A stretch of DNA of 64,000 nucleotides. Origin: Mytilus trossulus (Eukaryota; Mollusca; Bivalvia; Mytilida; Mytilidae). Below the pieces are notes generated by a model that searched no databases, was not told the DNA's origin, and was given only the letters and a program-made list of their open reading frames with translations. Every line of letters starts with the position of its first letter. The first letter of the stretch is position 1. This document shows positions 10,303 to 24,500 of the stretch, piece by piece. A program made the position numbers and the translations under genes. The stretch is from the NCBI RefSeq assembly GCF_036588685.1, contig NC_086378.1, positions 79,315,127 to 79,379,126 on the forward strand. Reading direction: 5' to 3'.

Positions 10303-13300
10303 CTGACCCCCCTAATTTTTGGACATTTTTTTCAAATTTTGAGGTCTAGTTTCAGATTTTTGAACATAGCGCCCTTCGATACCTAGTGCAAAAGAAGCGC
10401 CTGTTTCTCCTATACAAGACTTATATAGTCATGCCCCGTGACACCCCTCATTATTTTTCTCTAGAAGTCCTAGAATAGGCCGACCCTCCTAATTTTTTGA
10501 CATTTTTTTCAAATTCTGAGCTCTAGTTTCAGATTTTTGAACATAGCGCCCTTCGATACCTGTGCAAAAGAAGCGCATGTTTCTCCTCTACAAGACCTAT
10601 ATAGTCATACCCCGTGACACCCCCCATTATTTTTCTCTAGAACTCCTGGAATAGGCCGGCCCTACCCCCATTTTTTTGACATTTTTTTCGCATTTTGAGA
10701 TCTAGTTTCAGATTTTTAAACATAGCGCCCTTTGGCACCTAGTGCAAAAGAAGTGCCTGTTTCTCCTCTACAAGACCTATATAGTCATACCCCGTGACAC
10801 CCCTCATTATTTTTCTCTAGAACTCCTGGAATAGGCCGGCCCTACCCCCATTTTTTTGACATTTTTTTCGAATTTTGAGCTCTAGTTTCAGATTTTTGAA
10901 CATAGTGCCCTTCGATACCTAGCGCAAAAGAAGCGCCTGTTTCTCCTCTACTAAACCTATATAGTCATACCCCGTGACACTCCTCATTATTTTTCTCTAG
11001 AACTCCTGGAATAGGCCGGCCCTACCCCCATTTTTTTGACATTTTTTTCGAATTTTGAGCTCTAGTTTCAGATTTTTGAACATAGCGCCCTTCGATACCT
11101 AGTGCAAAAGAAGCGCCTGTTTCTCCTCTACAAGACCTATATAGTCATTCCCCGTGACACCCCTCATTATTTTTCTCTAGAAGCCCTGGAATAGGCCGAC
11201 CCCCCTAATTTTTGGACATTTTTTTCAAATTTTGAGCTCTAGTTTCAGATTTTTGAACATAGCGCCCTTTGATACCTAGCGCAAAAGAAGGGCCTGTTTC
11301 ACCTCTACAAGACCTATATAGTCATATCCCGTGACACCCCCATTATTTTTCTCTAGAACTCCTGGAATAGGCCGACCCTACCCCCATTTTTTTGACATTT
11401 TTTTCGCATTTTGAGATCTAGTTTCAGATTTTTGAACATAGCGCCCTTTGGTACCTAGTGCAAAAGAAGTGCCTGTTTCTCCTCTACAAGACCTATATAG
11501 TCATACCCCGTGACACCCCTCATTATTTTTCTCTAGAACTCCTGGAATAGGCCGGCCCTACCCCCATTTTTTTGACATTTTTTTCGAATTTTGAGCTCTA
11601 GTTTCAGATTTTTTAACATAGTGCCCTTCGATACCTAGCACAAAAGAAGCGCCTGTTTCCCCTCTACAAGACCTATATAGTCATACCCCGTGACACCCCT
11701 CATTGTTTTTCTCTAGAAGTCCTAGAATAGGCCGACCCTCCTAATTTTTTGACATTTTTTTCAAATTCTGAGCTCTAGTTTCAGATTTTTGAACATAGCG
11801 CCCTTCGATACCTAGTGCAAAAGAAGCGCCTGTTTCTCCTCTACAAGACCTATATAGTCATTCCCCGTGACACCCCTCATTATTTTTCTCTAGAAGCCCT
11901 GGAATAGGCCGACCCCCCTAATTTTTGGACATTTTTTTCAAATTTTGAGCTCTAGTTTCAGATTTTTGAACATAGCGCCCTTTGATACCTAGCGCAAAAG
12001 AAGGGCCTGTTTCACCTCTACAAGACCTATATAGTCATATCCCGTGACACCCCCCATTATTTTTCTCTAGAACTCCTGGAATAGGCCGACCCTATCCCCA
12101 TTTTTTTTACATTTTTTTCGCATTTTGAGATCTAGTTTCAGATTTTTGAACATAGCGCCCTTTGGCACCTAGTGCAAAAGAAGTGCCTGTTTCTCCTCTA
12201 CAAGACCTATATAGTCATACCCCGTGACACCCCTCATTATTTTTCTCTAGAACTCCTGGAATAGGCCGGCCTACCCCCATTTTTTTGACATTTTTTTCGA
12301 ATTTTGAGCTCTAGTTTCAGATTTTTGAACATAGTGCCCTTCGATACCTAGCGCAAAAGAAGCGCCTGTTTCTCCTCTACTAAACCTATATAGTCATACC
12401 CCGTGACACCCCTCATTATTTTTCTCTAGAACTCCTGGAATAGGCCGGCCCTACCCCCATTTTTTTGACATTTTTTTCGAATTTTGAGCTCTAGTTTCAG
12501 ATTTTTGAACATAGTGCCCTTCGATACCTAGCACAAAAGAAGCGCCTGTTTCTCCTCTACAAGACCTATATAGTCATACCCCGTGACACCCCTCATTATT
12601 TTTCTCTAGAAGTCCTAGAATAGGCCGACCCTCCTAATTTTTTGACATTTTTTTCAAATTTTGAGCTCTAGTTTCAGATTTTTGAACATAGCGCCCTTTG
12701 ATACCTAGCGCAAAAGAAGGGCCTGTTTCACCTCTACAAGACCTATATAGTCATATCCCGTGACACCCCCCATTATTTTTCTCTAGAACTCCTGGAATAG
12801 GCCGACCCTATCCCCATTTTTTTTACATTTTTTTCGCATTTTGAGATCTAGTTTCAGATTTTTGAACATAGCGCCCTTTGGCACCTAGTGCAAAAGAAGT
12901 GCCTGTTTCTCCTCTACAAGACCTATATAGTCATACCCCGTGACACCCCTCATTATTTTTCTCTAGAACTCCTGGAATAGGCCGGCCTACCCCCATTTTT
13001 TTGACATTTTTTTCGAATTTTGAGCTCTAGTTTCAGATTTTTGAACATAGTGCCCTTCGATACCTAGCGCAAAAGAAGCGCCTGTTTCTCCTCTACTAAA
13101 CCTATATAGTCATACCCCGTGACACCCCTCATTATTTTTCTCTAGAACTCCTGGAATAGGCCGGCCCTACCCCCATTTTTTTGACATTTTTTTCGAATTT
13201 TGAGCTCTAGTTTCAGATTTTTGAACATAGTGCCCTTCGATACCTAGCACAAAAGAAGCGCCTGTTTCTCCTCTACAAGACCTATATAGTCATACCCCGT

Positions 13301-16300
13301 GACACCCCTCATTATTTTTCTCTAGAAGTCCTAGAATAGGCCGACCCTCCTAATTTTTTGACATTTTTTTCAAATTCTGAGCTCTAGTTTCAGATTTTTG
13401 AACATAGCGCCCTTCGATACCTAGTGCAAAAGAAGCGCCTGTTTCTCCTCTACAAGACCTATATAGTCATTTCCCGTGACACCCCTCATTATTTTTCTCT
13501 AGAAGCCCTGGAATAGGCCGACCCCCCTAATTTTTGGACATTTTTTTCGCATTTTGAGATCTAGTTTCAGATTTTTGAACATAACACCCTTTGGTACCTA
13601 GTGCAAAAGAAGTGCCTGTTTCTCCTCTACAAGACCTATATAGTCATACCCCGTGACACCCCTCATTATTTTTCTCTAGAACTCCTGGAATAGGCCGGCC
13701 CTACCCCCATTTTTTTGACATTTTTTTCGAATTTTGAGCTCTAGTTTCAGATTTTGAACATAGTGCCCTTCGATACCTAGCGCAAAAGAAGCGCCTGTTT
13801 CTCCTCTACAAGACCTATATAGTCATACCCCGTGACACCCCTCATTATTTTTCTCTAGAAGTCCTAGAATAGGCCGACCCTCCTAATTTTTTGACATTTT
13901 TTTCAAATTCTGAGCTCTAGTTTCAGATTTTTGAACATAGTGCCCTTCGATACCTAGCGCAAAAGAAGCGCCTGTTTCTCCTCTACAAGACCTATATAGT
14001 CATACCCCGTGACACCCCTCATTATTTTTCTCTAGAAGCCCTGGAATAGGCCGACCCCCCTAATTTTTGGACATTTTTTTCAAATTTTGAGCTCTAGTTT
14101 CAGATTTTTTAACATAGCGCCCTTTGATACCTAGCGCAAAAGAAGTGCCTGTTTCTCCTCTACAAGACCTATATAGTCATATCCCGTGACACCCCCCATT
14201 ATTTTTCTATAGAACTCCTGGAATAGGCCGACCCTACCCCCATTTTTTTGACATTTTTTTCGCATTTTGAGATCTAGTTTCAGATTTTTGAACATAACAC
14301 CCTTTGGTACCTAGTGCAAAAGAAGTGCCTGTTTCTCCTCTACAAGACCTATATAGTCATACCCCGTGACACCCCTCATTATTTTTCTCTAGAACTCCTG
14401 GAATAGGCCGGCCCTACCCCCATTTTTTTGACATTTTTTTCGAATTTTGAGCTCTAGTTTCAGATTTTGAACATAGTGCCCTTCGATACCTAGCGCAAAA
14501 GAAGCGCCTGTTTCTCCTCTACAAGACCTATATAGTCATACCCCGTGACACCCCTCATTATTTTTCTCTAGAAGTCCTAGAATAGGCCGACCCTCCTAAT
14601 TTTTTGACATTTTTTTCAAATTCTGAGCTCTAGTTTCAGATTTTTGAACATAGTGCCCTTCGATACCTAGCGCAAAAGAAGCGCCTGTTTCTCCTCTACA
14701 AGACCTATATAGTCATACCCCGTGACACCCCTCATTATTTTTCTCTAGAAGCCCTGGAATAGGCCGACCCCCCTAATTTTTGGACATTTTTTTCAAATTT
14801 TGAGCTCTAGTTTCAGATTTTTTAACATAGCGCCCTTTGATACCTAGCGCAAAAGAAGGGCCTGTTTCACCTCTACAAGACCTATATAGTCATATCCCGT
14901 GACACCCCCCATTATTTTTCTATAGAACTCCTGGAATAGGCCAACCCTACCCCCATTTTTTTGACATTTTTTTCGCATTTTGAGATCTAGTTTCAGATTT
15001 TTGAACATAACACCCTTTGGTACCTAGTGCAAAAGAAGTGCCTGTTTCTCCTCTACAAGACCTATATAGTCATACCCCGTGACACCCCTCATTATTTTTC
15101 TCTAGAACTCCTGGAATAGGCCGGCCCTACCCCCATTTTTTTGACATTTTTTTCGAATTTTGAGCTCTAGTTTCAGATTTTGAACATAGTGCCCTTCGAT
15201 ACCTAGCGCAAAAGAAGCGCCTGTTTCTCCTCTACAAGACCTATATAGTCATACCCCGTGACACCCCTCATTATTTTTCTCTAGAAGTCCTAGAATAGGC
15301 CGACCCTCCTAATTTTTTGACATTTTTTTCAAATTCTGAGCTCTAGTTTCAGATTTTTGAACATAGTGCCCTTCGATACCTAGCGCAAAAGAAGCGCCTG
15401 TTTCTCCTCTACAAGACCTATATAGTCATACCCCGTGACACCCCTCATTATTTTTCTCTAGAAGCCCTGGAATAGGCCGACCCCCCTAATTTTTGGACAT
15501 TTTTTTCAAATTTTGAGCTCTAGTTTCAGATTTTTTAACATAGCGCCCTTTGATACCTAGCGCAAAAGAAGGGCCTGTTTCACCTCTACAAGACCTATAT
15601 AGTCATATCCCGTGACACCCCCCATTATTTTTCTATAGAACTCCTGGAATAGGCCAACCCTACCCCCATTTTTTTGACATTTTTTTCGCATTTTGAGATC
15701 TAGTTTCAGATTTTTGAACATAACACCCTTTGGTACCTAGTGCAAAAGAAGTGCCTGTTTCTCCTCTACAAGACCTATATAGTCATACCCCGTGACACCC
15801 CTCATTATTTTTCTCTAGAACTCCTGGAATAGGCCGGCCCTACCCCCATTTTTTTGACATTTTTTTCGAATTTTGAGCTCTAGTTTCAGATTTTGAACAT
15901 AGTGCCCTTCGATACCTAGCGCAAAAGAAGCGCCTGTTTCTCCTCTACAAGACCTATATAGTCATACCCCGTGACACCCCTCATTATTTTTCTCTAGAAG
16001 TCCTAGAATAGGCCGACCCTCCTAATTTTTTGACATTTTTTTCAAATTCTGAGCTCTAGTTTCAGATTTTTGAACATAGTGCCCTTCGATACCTAGCGCA
16101 AAAGAAGCGCCTGTTTCTCCTCTACAAGACCTATATAGTCATACCCCGTGACACCCCTCATTATTTTTCTCTAGAAGCCCTGGAATAGGCCGACCCCCCT
16201 AATTTTTGGACATTTTTTTCAAATTTTGAGCTCTAGTTTCAGATTTTTTAATATAGCGCCCTTTGATACCTAGCGCAAAAGAAGGGCCTGTTTCACCTCT

Positions 16301-19300
16301 ACAAGACCTATATAGTCATATCCCGTGACACCCCCCATTATTTTTCTATAGAACTCCTGGAATAGGCCGACCCTACCCCCATTTTTTTGACATTTTTTTC
16401 GCATTTTGAGATCTAGTTTCAGATTTTTGAACATAACACCCTTTGGTACCTAGTGCAAAAGAAGTGCCTGTTTCTCCTCTACAAGACCTATATAGTCATA
16501 CCCCGTGACACCCCTCATTATTTTTCTCTAGAACTCCTGGAATAGGCCGGCCCTACCCCCATTTTTTTGACATTTTTTTCGAATTTTGAGCTCTAGTTTC
16601 AGATTTTGAACATAGTGCCCTTCGATACCTAGCGCAAAAGAAGCGCCTGTTTCTCCTCTACAAGACCTATATAGTCATACCCCGTGACACCCCTCATTAT
16701 TTTTCTCTAGAAGTCCTAGAATAGGCCGACCCTCCTAATTTTTTGACATTTTTTTCAAATTCTGAGCTCTAGTTTCAGATTTTTAAACATAGTGCCCTTC
16801 GATACCTAGCGCAAAAGAAGCGCCTGTTTCTCCTCTACAAGACCTATATAGTCATACCCCGTGACACCCCTCATTATTTTTCTCTAGAAGCCCTGGAATA
16901 GGCCGACCCCCCTAATTTTTGGACATTTTTTTCAAATTTTGAGCTCTAGTTTCAGATTTTTTAATATAGCGCCCTTTGATACCTAGCGCAAAAGAAGGGC
17001 CTGTTTCACCTCTACAAGACCTATATAGTCATATCCCGTGACACCCCCCATTATTTTTCTATAGAACTCCTGGAATAGGCCGACCCTACCCCCATTTTTT
17101 TGACATTTTTTTCGCATTTTGAGATCTAGTTTCAGATTTTTGAACATAACACCCTTTGGTACCTAGTGCAAAAGAAGTGCCTGTTTCTCCTCTACAAGAC
17201 CTATATAGTCATACCCCGTGACACCCCTCATTATTTTTCTCTAGAACTCCTGGAATAGGCCGGCCCTACCCCCATTTTTTTGACATTTTTTTCGAATTTT
17301 GAGCTCTAGTTTCAGATTTTGAACATAGTGCCCTTCGATACCTAGCGCAAAAGAAGCGCCTGTTTCTCCTCTACAAGACCTATATAGTCATACCCCGTGA
17401 CACCCCTCATTATTTTTCTCTAGAAGTCCTAGAATAGGCCGACCCTCCTAATTTTTTGACATTTTTTTCAAATTCTGAGCTCTAGTTTCAGATTTTTGAA
17501 CATAGTGCCCTTCGATACCTAGCGCAAAAGAAGCGCCTGTTTCTCCTCTACAAGACCTATATAGTCATACCCCGTGACACCCCTCATTATTTTTCTCTAG
17601 AAGCCCTGGAATAGGCCGACCCCCCTAATTTTTGGACATTTTTTTCAAATTTTGAGCTCTAGTTTCAGATTTTTTAATATAGCGCCCTTTGATACCTAGC
17701 GCAAAAGAAGGGCCTGTTTCACCTCTACAAGACCTATATAGTCATACCCCGTGACACCCCTCATTATTTTTCTCTAGAACTCCTGGAATAGGCCGGCCCT
17801 ACCCCCATTTTTTTGACATTTTTTTCGAATTTTGAGCTCTAGTTTCAGATTTTGAACATAGTGCCCTTCGATACCTAGCGCAAAAGAAGCGCCTGTTTCT
17901 CCTCTACAAGACCTATATAGTCATACCCCGTGACACCCCTCATTATTTTTCTCTAGAAGTCCTAGAATAGGCCGACCCTCCTAATTTTTTGACATTTTTT
18001 TCAAATTCTGAGCTCTAGTTTCAGATTTTTGAACATAGTGCCCTTCGATACCTAGCGCAAAAGAAGCGCCTGTTTCTCCTCTACAAGACCTATATAGTCA
18101 TACCCCGTGACACCCCTCATTATTTTTCTCTAGAAGCCCTGGAATAGGCCGACCCCCCTAATTTTTGGACATTTTTTTCAAATTTTGAGCTCTAGTTTCA
18201 GATTTTTTAATATAGCGCCCTTTGATACCTAGCGCAAAAGAAGGGCCTGTTTCACCTCTACAAGACCTATATAGTCATATCCCGTGACACCCCCCATTAT
18301 TTTTCTATAGAACTCCTGGAATAGGCCGACCCTACCCCCATTTTTTTGACATTTTTTTCGCATTTTGAGATCTAGTTTCAGATTTTTGAACATAACACCC
18401 TTTGGTACCTAGTGCAAAAGAAGTGCCTGTTTCTCCTCTACAAGACCTATATAGTCATACCCCGTGACACCCCTCATTATTTTTCTCTAGAACTCCTGGA
18501 ATAGGCCGGCCCTACCCCCATTTTTTTGACATTTTTTTCGAATTTTGAGCTCTAGTTTCAGATTTTGAACATAGTGCCCTTCGATACCTAGCGCAAAAGA
18601 AGCGCCTGTTTCTCCTCTACAAGACCTATATAGTCATACCCCGTGACACCCCTCATTATTTTTCTCTAGAAGTCCTAGAATAGGCCGACCCTCCTAATTT
18701 TTTGACATTTTTTTCAAATTCTGAGCTCTAGTTTCAGATTTTTGAACATAGTGCCCTTCGATACCTAGCGCAAAAGAAGCGCCTGTTTCTCCTCTACAAG
18801 ACCTATATAGTCATACCCCGTGACACCCCTCATTATTTTTCTCTAGAAGCCCTGGAATAGGCCGACCCCCCTAATTTTTGGACATTTTTTTCAAATTTTG
18901 AGCTCTAGTTTCAGATTTTTTAATATAGCGCCCTTTGATACCTAGCGCAAAAGAAGGGCCTGTTTCACCTCTACAAGACCTATATAGTCATATCCCGTGA
19001 CACCCCCCATTATTTTTCTATAGAACTCCTGGAATAGGCCGACCCTACCCCCATTTTTTTGACATTTTTTTCGCATTTTGAGATCTAGTTTCAGATTTTT
19101 GAACATAACACCCTTTGGTACCTAGTGCAAAAGAAGTGCCTGTTTCTCCTCTACAAGACCTATATAGTCATACCCCGTGACACCCCTCATTATTTTTCTC
19201 TAGAACTCCTGGAATAGGCCGGCCCTACCCCCATTTTTTTGACATTTTTTTCGAATTTTGAGCTCTAGTTTCAGATTTTGAACATAGTGCCCTTCGATAC

Positions 19301-19627
19301 CTAGCGCAAAAGAAGCGCCTGTTTCTCCTCTACATGACCTATATAGTCATACCCCGTGACACCCCTCATTATTTTTCTCTAGAAGTCCTAGAATAGGCCG
19401 ACCCTCCTAATTTTTTGACATTTTTTTCAAATTCTGAGCTCTAGTTTCAGATTTTTGAACATAGCGCCCTTCGATACCTAGTGCAAAAGAAGCGCCTGTT
19501 TCTCCTCTACAAGACCTATATAGTCATTCCCCGTGACACCCCTCATTATTTTTCTCTAGAAGCCCTGGAATAGGCCGACCCCCCCTAATTTTTGGACATT
19601 TTTTTCAAATTTTGAGCTCTAGTCTAG
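10303..19627 (-). repeat. ~179-bp satellite array, inverted orientation, with 713-bp higher-order repeat
   Basis: About 52 monomers of the satellite in 1-1397 run in the opposite orientation. A landmark of one subtype (CGCATTTTGAGATCT) recurs with its G at 10690, 11406, 12120, 12836, 13549, 14262, 14975, 15688, 16401, 17114, 18360 and 19073. From 12836 the spacing is exactly 713 bp, except 17114-18360, which equals 713 plus 533 (one monomer lost). Each unit is four distinguishable monomers. Copies from about 13500 onward are almost identical, pointing to recent homogenisation. The array ends abruptly at 19627 inside a monomer. Confidence 0.96.
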
Positions 19628-21516
19628 TTTAAACAATGACATAAAAGGTGCTATAATTTACAGGGTAGGACTACTTTTACATACGTTCTAAATTGAAGAG
19701 GGTGCATAGGTGGCCCTACACCTACAAATAATCTGTGATAAAAGCAGAGTTATTGTGGTACTGAATATTAGCGTAACAAGTTATGCGACTTGTTAAATCA
19801 ATAGATTGGATAAAAACCATTTCAAAATTGAGTTAAAATTGCTATATTTTAACTGATTTTTTGCCTTTTTGAATATTTTTTTATTTAACGGCCGTTGTTG
19901 TCTTATTCTGTTTTTTGGTTTCTCGATATATCGCCTTATTGTTCGCTGACTTATTGTTCGCTAGCTATTGTTCGCTAGCTTCAGCCTGGTAGCAAAACAT
20001 AAAAGGAAAAGGGACGACTGAACTAAATAAGCAGAAAAAAGACATTTAAATAAAAACAGTTGTATATAATTATCTAAGTTTTTGGTTAAACCTTTTTCAT
20101 GAAATAAGAATGGCAAACTGTGGTATATATTAAAATTCATCAAAATATCGATCTAATTCAGTGTATCAGCACATATGGCAACATGTAATATCGAATTATT
20201 TATATTCTGAATACCAATATCGGGGTAACTTTCATCAGACCCAATCAATGTTACATTACATGTGTTTCTGCATTAAAAAAGCAAATAATGAAAAACATAA
20301 ATCATAAAAACTCGACTCAAGATGAGAAAGTTACGATTTTAAGTCCAACTTGATAATGACTTGTTTTATTTTTTTTCAGTTTGTCTTCCAACCTTTGTAT
20401 ACTCATGTAAGTATTCAGATAAAACCGTAACTTGACATTCATTTCATTTGTACTTCTTGTTGACATACGGAATGTACAGTATATACTTGTTAATGTTTGA
20501 AAACTTTGCAACATTAAACTGCACAGCAAGTCCAAATGGGCATAAACACCACGAGACAAAATTAACGCCGCAGATCACGATAACCTAAAAAAATCACAGA
20601 TACAAGACATTGTTTTTGTTTTGATACTTGAATTTGTTCCCTCAAGACCCTCACGTCAAACTATTAAATCCGAAAGTTGTTTAAAACCCAAGAGCAAAAT
20701 TTTCCTACTTTTTCCAGATGTGCATAACATATAAGTTTCAACGAAAAAATTGCTTGTTATTTTGAGAAAACAACAACGGAAAAATGTACATTTGTGAGTT
20801 AGATTTACATTGAACAATTGATCAATTGCCCGGGTCGAATTGTTTTTTGCGTTATCGTCCAGTGGCAAGTTTTCTATGTTTTATATTCAGGACAAATATT
20901 TAAAAAACTTAACTCATGCCGACAATTAGTATAGTTTTTTCCATTTTGAGTTTTGTAGGAAAAAACATACTAACCTTTCAAGTTGGATCCGTTAGGCTAT
21001 ATTATCCTATAGTAGTTGCAACAGAACTCCTTCAGTCATCATTTTCGCAAAAATGAAAATTGAGATTAATTTTATATGCGAAGATCTTTTGGTACGGGAA
21101 ATTTCCAAGGCTTTTAGCACGGAACGCGGTAGACTCGACATGAATATGAATATGACAAAACAGTACATTTTCGGAGTTGTAAGTGATCCAAAATACAGGA
21201 GCGTGGAAATCTTCTAATCGTATGCGCGTTGAATTTGTGTTTATATTGGGGTTTCATCTTTAATATGAAGAAAAATGTCTGATTATATACTCTTATCATC
21301 AGCCTCAAAATATCAGTTTGACATTTCAACTCAGTCTAGAATTGACATTTTTTTTGTTTGTTTTTTAGCTACTTTCTACGAGCTACATTATTTTTGATAA
21401 CACAACCGATAAGTACTTCCTGGATAAGGTTTTGTATTACTTCAACATTCATTGTTTAAATTCAAGTTAACCATAATTGAACCAAACGCCAAATTTCTTT
21501 CTCCGTCTCATTCAAG
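19628..21516. other. Gap between satellite and gene A; no gene recognised
   Basis: This AT-rich sequence has no family signatures on either strand; the short open frames here look random. It should contain the promoter and the first coding exon of gene A, because gene A's first recognisable exon begins in phase 1 without its own ATG. A candidate ATG followed by GTAAGT at 21140-21178 ends in phase 0, so it does not join correctly. I could not identify the real first exon. Confidence 0.5.
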
Positions 21517-24500
21517 GTGTAGTTTTCAATTTCTTAATTTTCTGTATTTTAGTGAACTCAATTATATGTGACTTTCAAACAAAATCAATTTCATGCCAAA
21601 AAGGAGAAGTAATACAAATTAGAAGTGTTAATTTTGGAAGAACATCAACGAGGGTGTGCAGAAGTCATCCATCAGTAAACTGCTACTCATCCGGAAGGGT
21701 AACAGGACAGATAGCACAGGCGTGTAATAATAAGGATGTCTGTCAACTCACTGCCTCCTCACAGTTTCTTGGTGAAGATCCATGCCAGAATGTCCCTAAA
21801 TATTTAGATATCATATATGATTGTGATCCAGTCCCAACAACTACTACCACAACAACAACGACAACTACACCTGCTACTACACTCAAACCTACAGTCAAAC
21901 CACTTACAGGTACGTACATCTAACTATACTACACTCAAACCTACAGTCAAACCACTTACAGGTACGTACATCTAACTATACTACACTCACACCTACAGTC
22001 AAACCATCTACAGGTAAGCATGTGTGCTATGCAACAGTCAAACCTAAAGTGGAACCACTTACAGGTAAGCACAACTAACTATATTACAGTAAAACCACTT
22101 ACAGATAAGCGCAACATCTATACTACACTCAAACATACAGTCAAACCACTTACAGGTAAGTGATCATACTACACCCAAACCTACAGTCAAACCCCTTACA
22201 GATAAACGAATAGACTATATTACAGTCAAACCACTTACAAGTAAGCACGCATACTATACTACACCTAACCCTACACTCAAACCTACAGTCAAACCACCGA
22301 CAGGAAAGCAAGTGATCCGGAAAGGTAAGCTTTTTTGTTCCATATGCGACACCCTACGTTACTTTGAAATGAAAAATACGGAGTAGATTAACACATGATA
22401 TGGGAATGGATGTATACAAGATAAAATCACATGAACAAACTTTGAATAATGACAATATATGAAAAGAAAATCACAGTTTTTATGTAATTTTGACACGTAG
22501 TTCCTAAAATGACGAACTTAAACCGCATGGTTTTTGTATTTGTCATATGAAAAAATAACAATTTGGAGTTATTAAAAGGTCATCAAGTATGTCACCAGTA
22601 CCTTGTCTCCGGTCCGAAGGGAGTGACCAACACACAAATCCAAGCTTCCACTTTCTTCACAAATGGATCATCTCACAACTTTAGAGCTGATCGAGCACGA
22701 TTACACACACCAACAATCGACTACCGGAATGGTACAGTGTTAGGAGGTGGATGGTCTGCAGCAATTAACGATAAAAACCAGTTTATTCAGGTAATTACTA
22801 GATAAAATCCAGATTATTCTGGTAACTTTTAGATATTTGTTTTTATGCCCAGCTTTCAAAAGTAAGGGGTACATTATTTTCCGGTATATGCGCCCGTCCG
22901 CCCCATCCGTCTGTTCTTAATCAGCTTATTTTTTTTTTACTTTAAACTAGTTTCCTGTAAGTTATGGTAACATAAAATTGTACTGGAACGAGAGCGGACA
23001 ACTCGAATTCACACTTTGTTATTACAAATCAAAACAAGTATTCAGCGTTTTTTTCACGGCATAGTGAAATGGTTGCAAGAATAAAATGGAACATCAATTA
23101 AAACCTTTTTAGAATAGAGTTAATAAAATAGACTCAATTGAAAAGTTGTATGAGGATAATATACATATGGGGTAAAATCGTTATAAAACTAAGTTGTATG
23201 AGGATACACATATGGGTATAATCGCTTTAAAACCATGTTTAATCCACCATTTTCTATATTTGAAAATGCCTGTACCAAGTCAGGAATATGATGGTTCTTG
23301 TCCATTCGTTTTTAATGTGTTTTGTTATTTGATTTTGCCATGTGATTATGAACTTTCAGATTAGATTTTCCTCTAAGTTCAGTATTTTTGTGATTTTACT
23401 TTTTTTCCATACTCGTTTTAGTAATAAAAAAGGACGCTTCCGGGTGCGGGAATTTCTCGCTACATTGAAGACCTGTTGGTGACCTTCTGCTGTTGTTTTT
23501 TATTTGGTCGGGTTGTTGTCTCTTTGACACATTCCCCATTTCCATTCTCAATTTTAAATTCATAATAGATTTAAGTATTAAAAATTAAAGCCATCAATTT
23601 TCTGCATTATATCATTTATTTTGGTGACCAATTTTTATCGTTGAATTGCAGCTATTTGCGTAATATTGTATAATTGCAAAACAGGTTTAAATGCTTAATT
23701 TAGCGAAATTAAAAGTTAAAAAAAACCCAGAAAGTTAGAATTCATTTGTTGCAATACGAGGATTTCGCTTGATCATTGCTGATAAACATAAAGTGAACAC
23801 TTTTTTTAAAACTTGTTTTGCAATTTCATAAGTGCCTATGTTTCAAATATTAATGTTTTATGACTGAATACATTATGCTCCTACACTTATACGGGAATAT
23901 TCAATGTCATAATTTTGCATGTAGGTAGAATTAAACAAAGTGAGTACTATCCGAGGCGTAGTGACCCAGGGACGGAATATAGATATAGTAACTAAATGTT
24001 GTCATGAGAGAGTGACGAAATTTGCTGTGTCTTACAGTATTGATGGTGTAAAGTATGAATTCATAAAAGATCCACAAGGGAATAAGCAGGTATGTAAACA
24101 CATCTACCCAGAAAATAACACAATAGGTTGTAAAACATTTGACTGCAATAGACAAAAATACTAACAAAAACATTGCAATAGAAAAGAACATATACGAAAA
24201 CTATTGTCAAACTGGTTCTTGTTAAGGTTGTACTTTGGTCGGGTTTTGGAAATTGTCTTTTGTCAGAAATCTGTCTCCTTGGTTTTTTTCCTACGATACC
24301 TATTTTAATAGTTTGCCCCATAACACATTTTTTCATATCAAGACTTCAACAGCTAATAAAAGATCATTTACCCAAATTTTAAATTTCTTTTCTTTCGATT
24401 TGAGACCCAATAATTCCAATGCAAGTATAATAGGGTAAAAGTTAAAATCAGCCTTTTTCCGCTATTTATTTTACAGATTCTTAAATATTTTAAAAAGGAG

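Noticed and set aside
1..19627. CRISPR-like repeat-spacer array
   Set aside because: The repeats are contiguous ~179-bp monomers without spacers, in eukaryotic DNA; this is satellite.
21140..21178. ATG followed by a GTAAGT donor as first exon of gene A
   Set aside because: It ends in phase 0, while all plausible acceptors of the next exon (21517, 21523, 21553) need phase 1, so the join would shift the frame.
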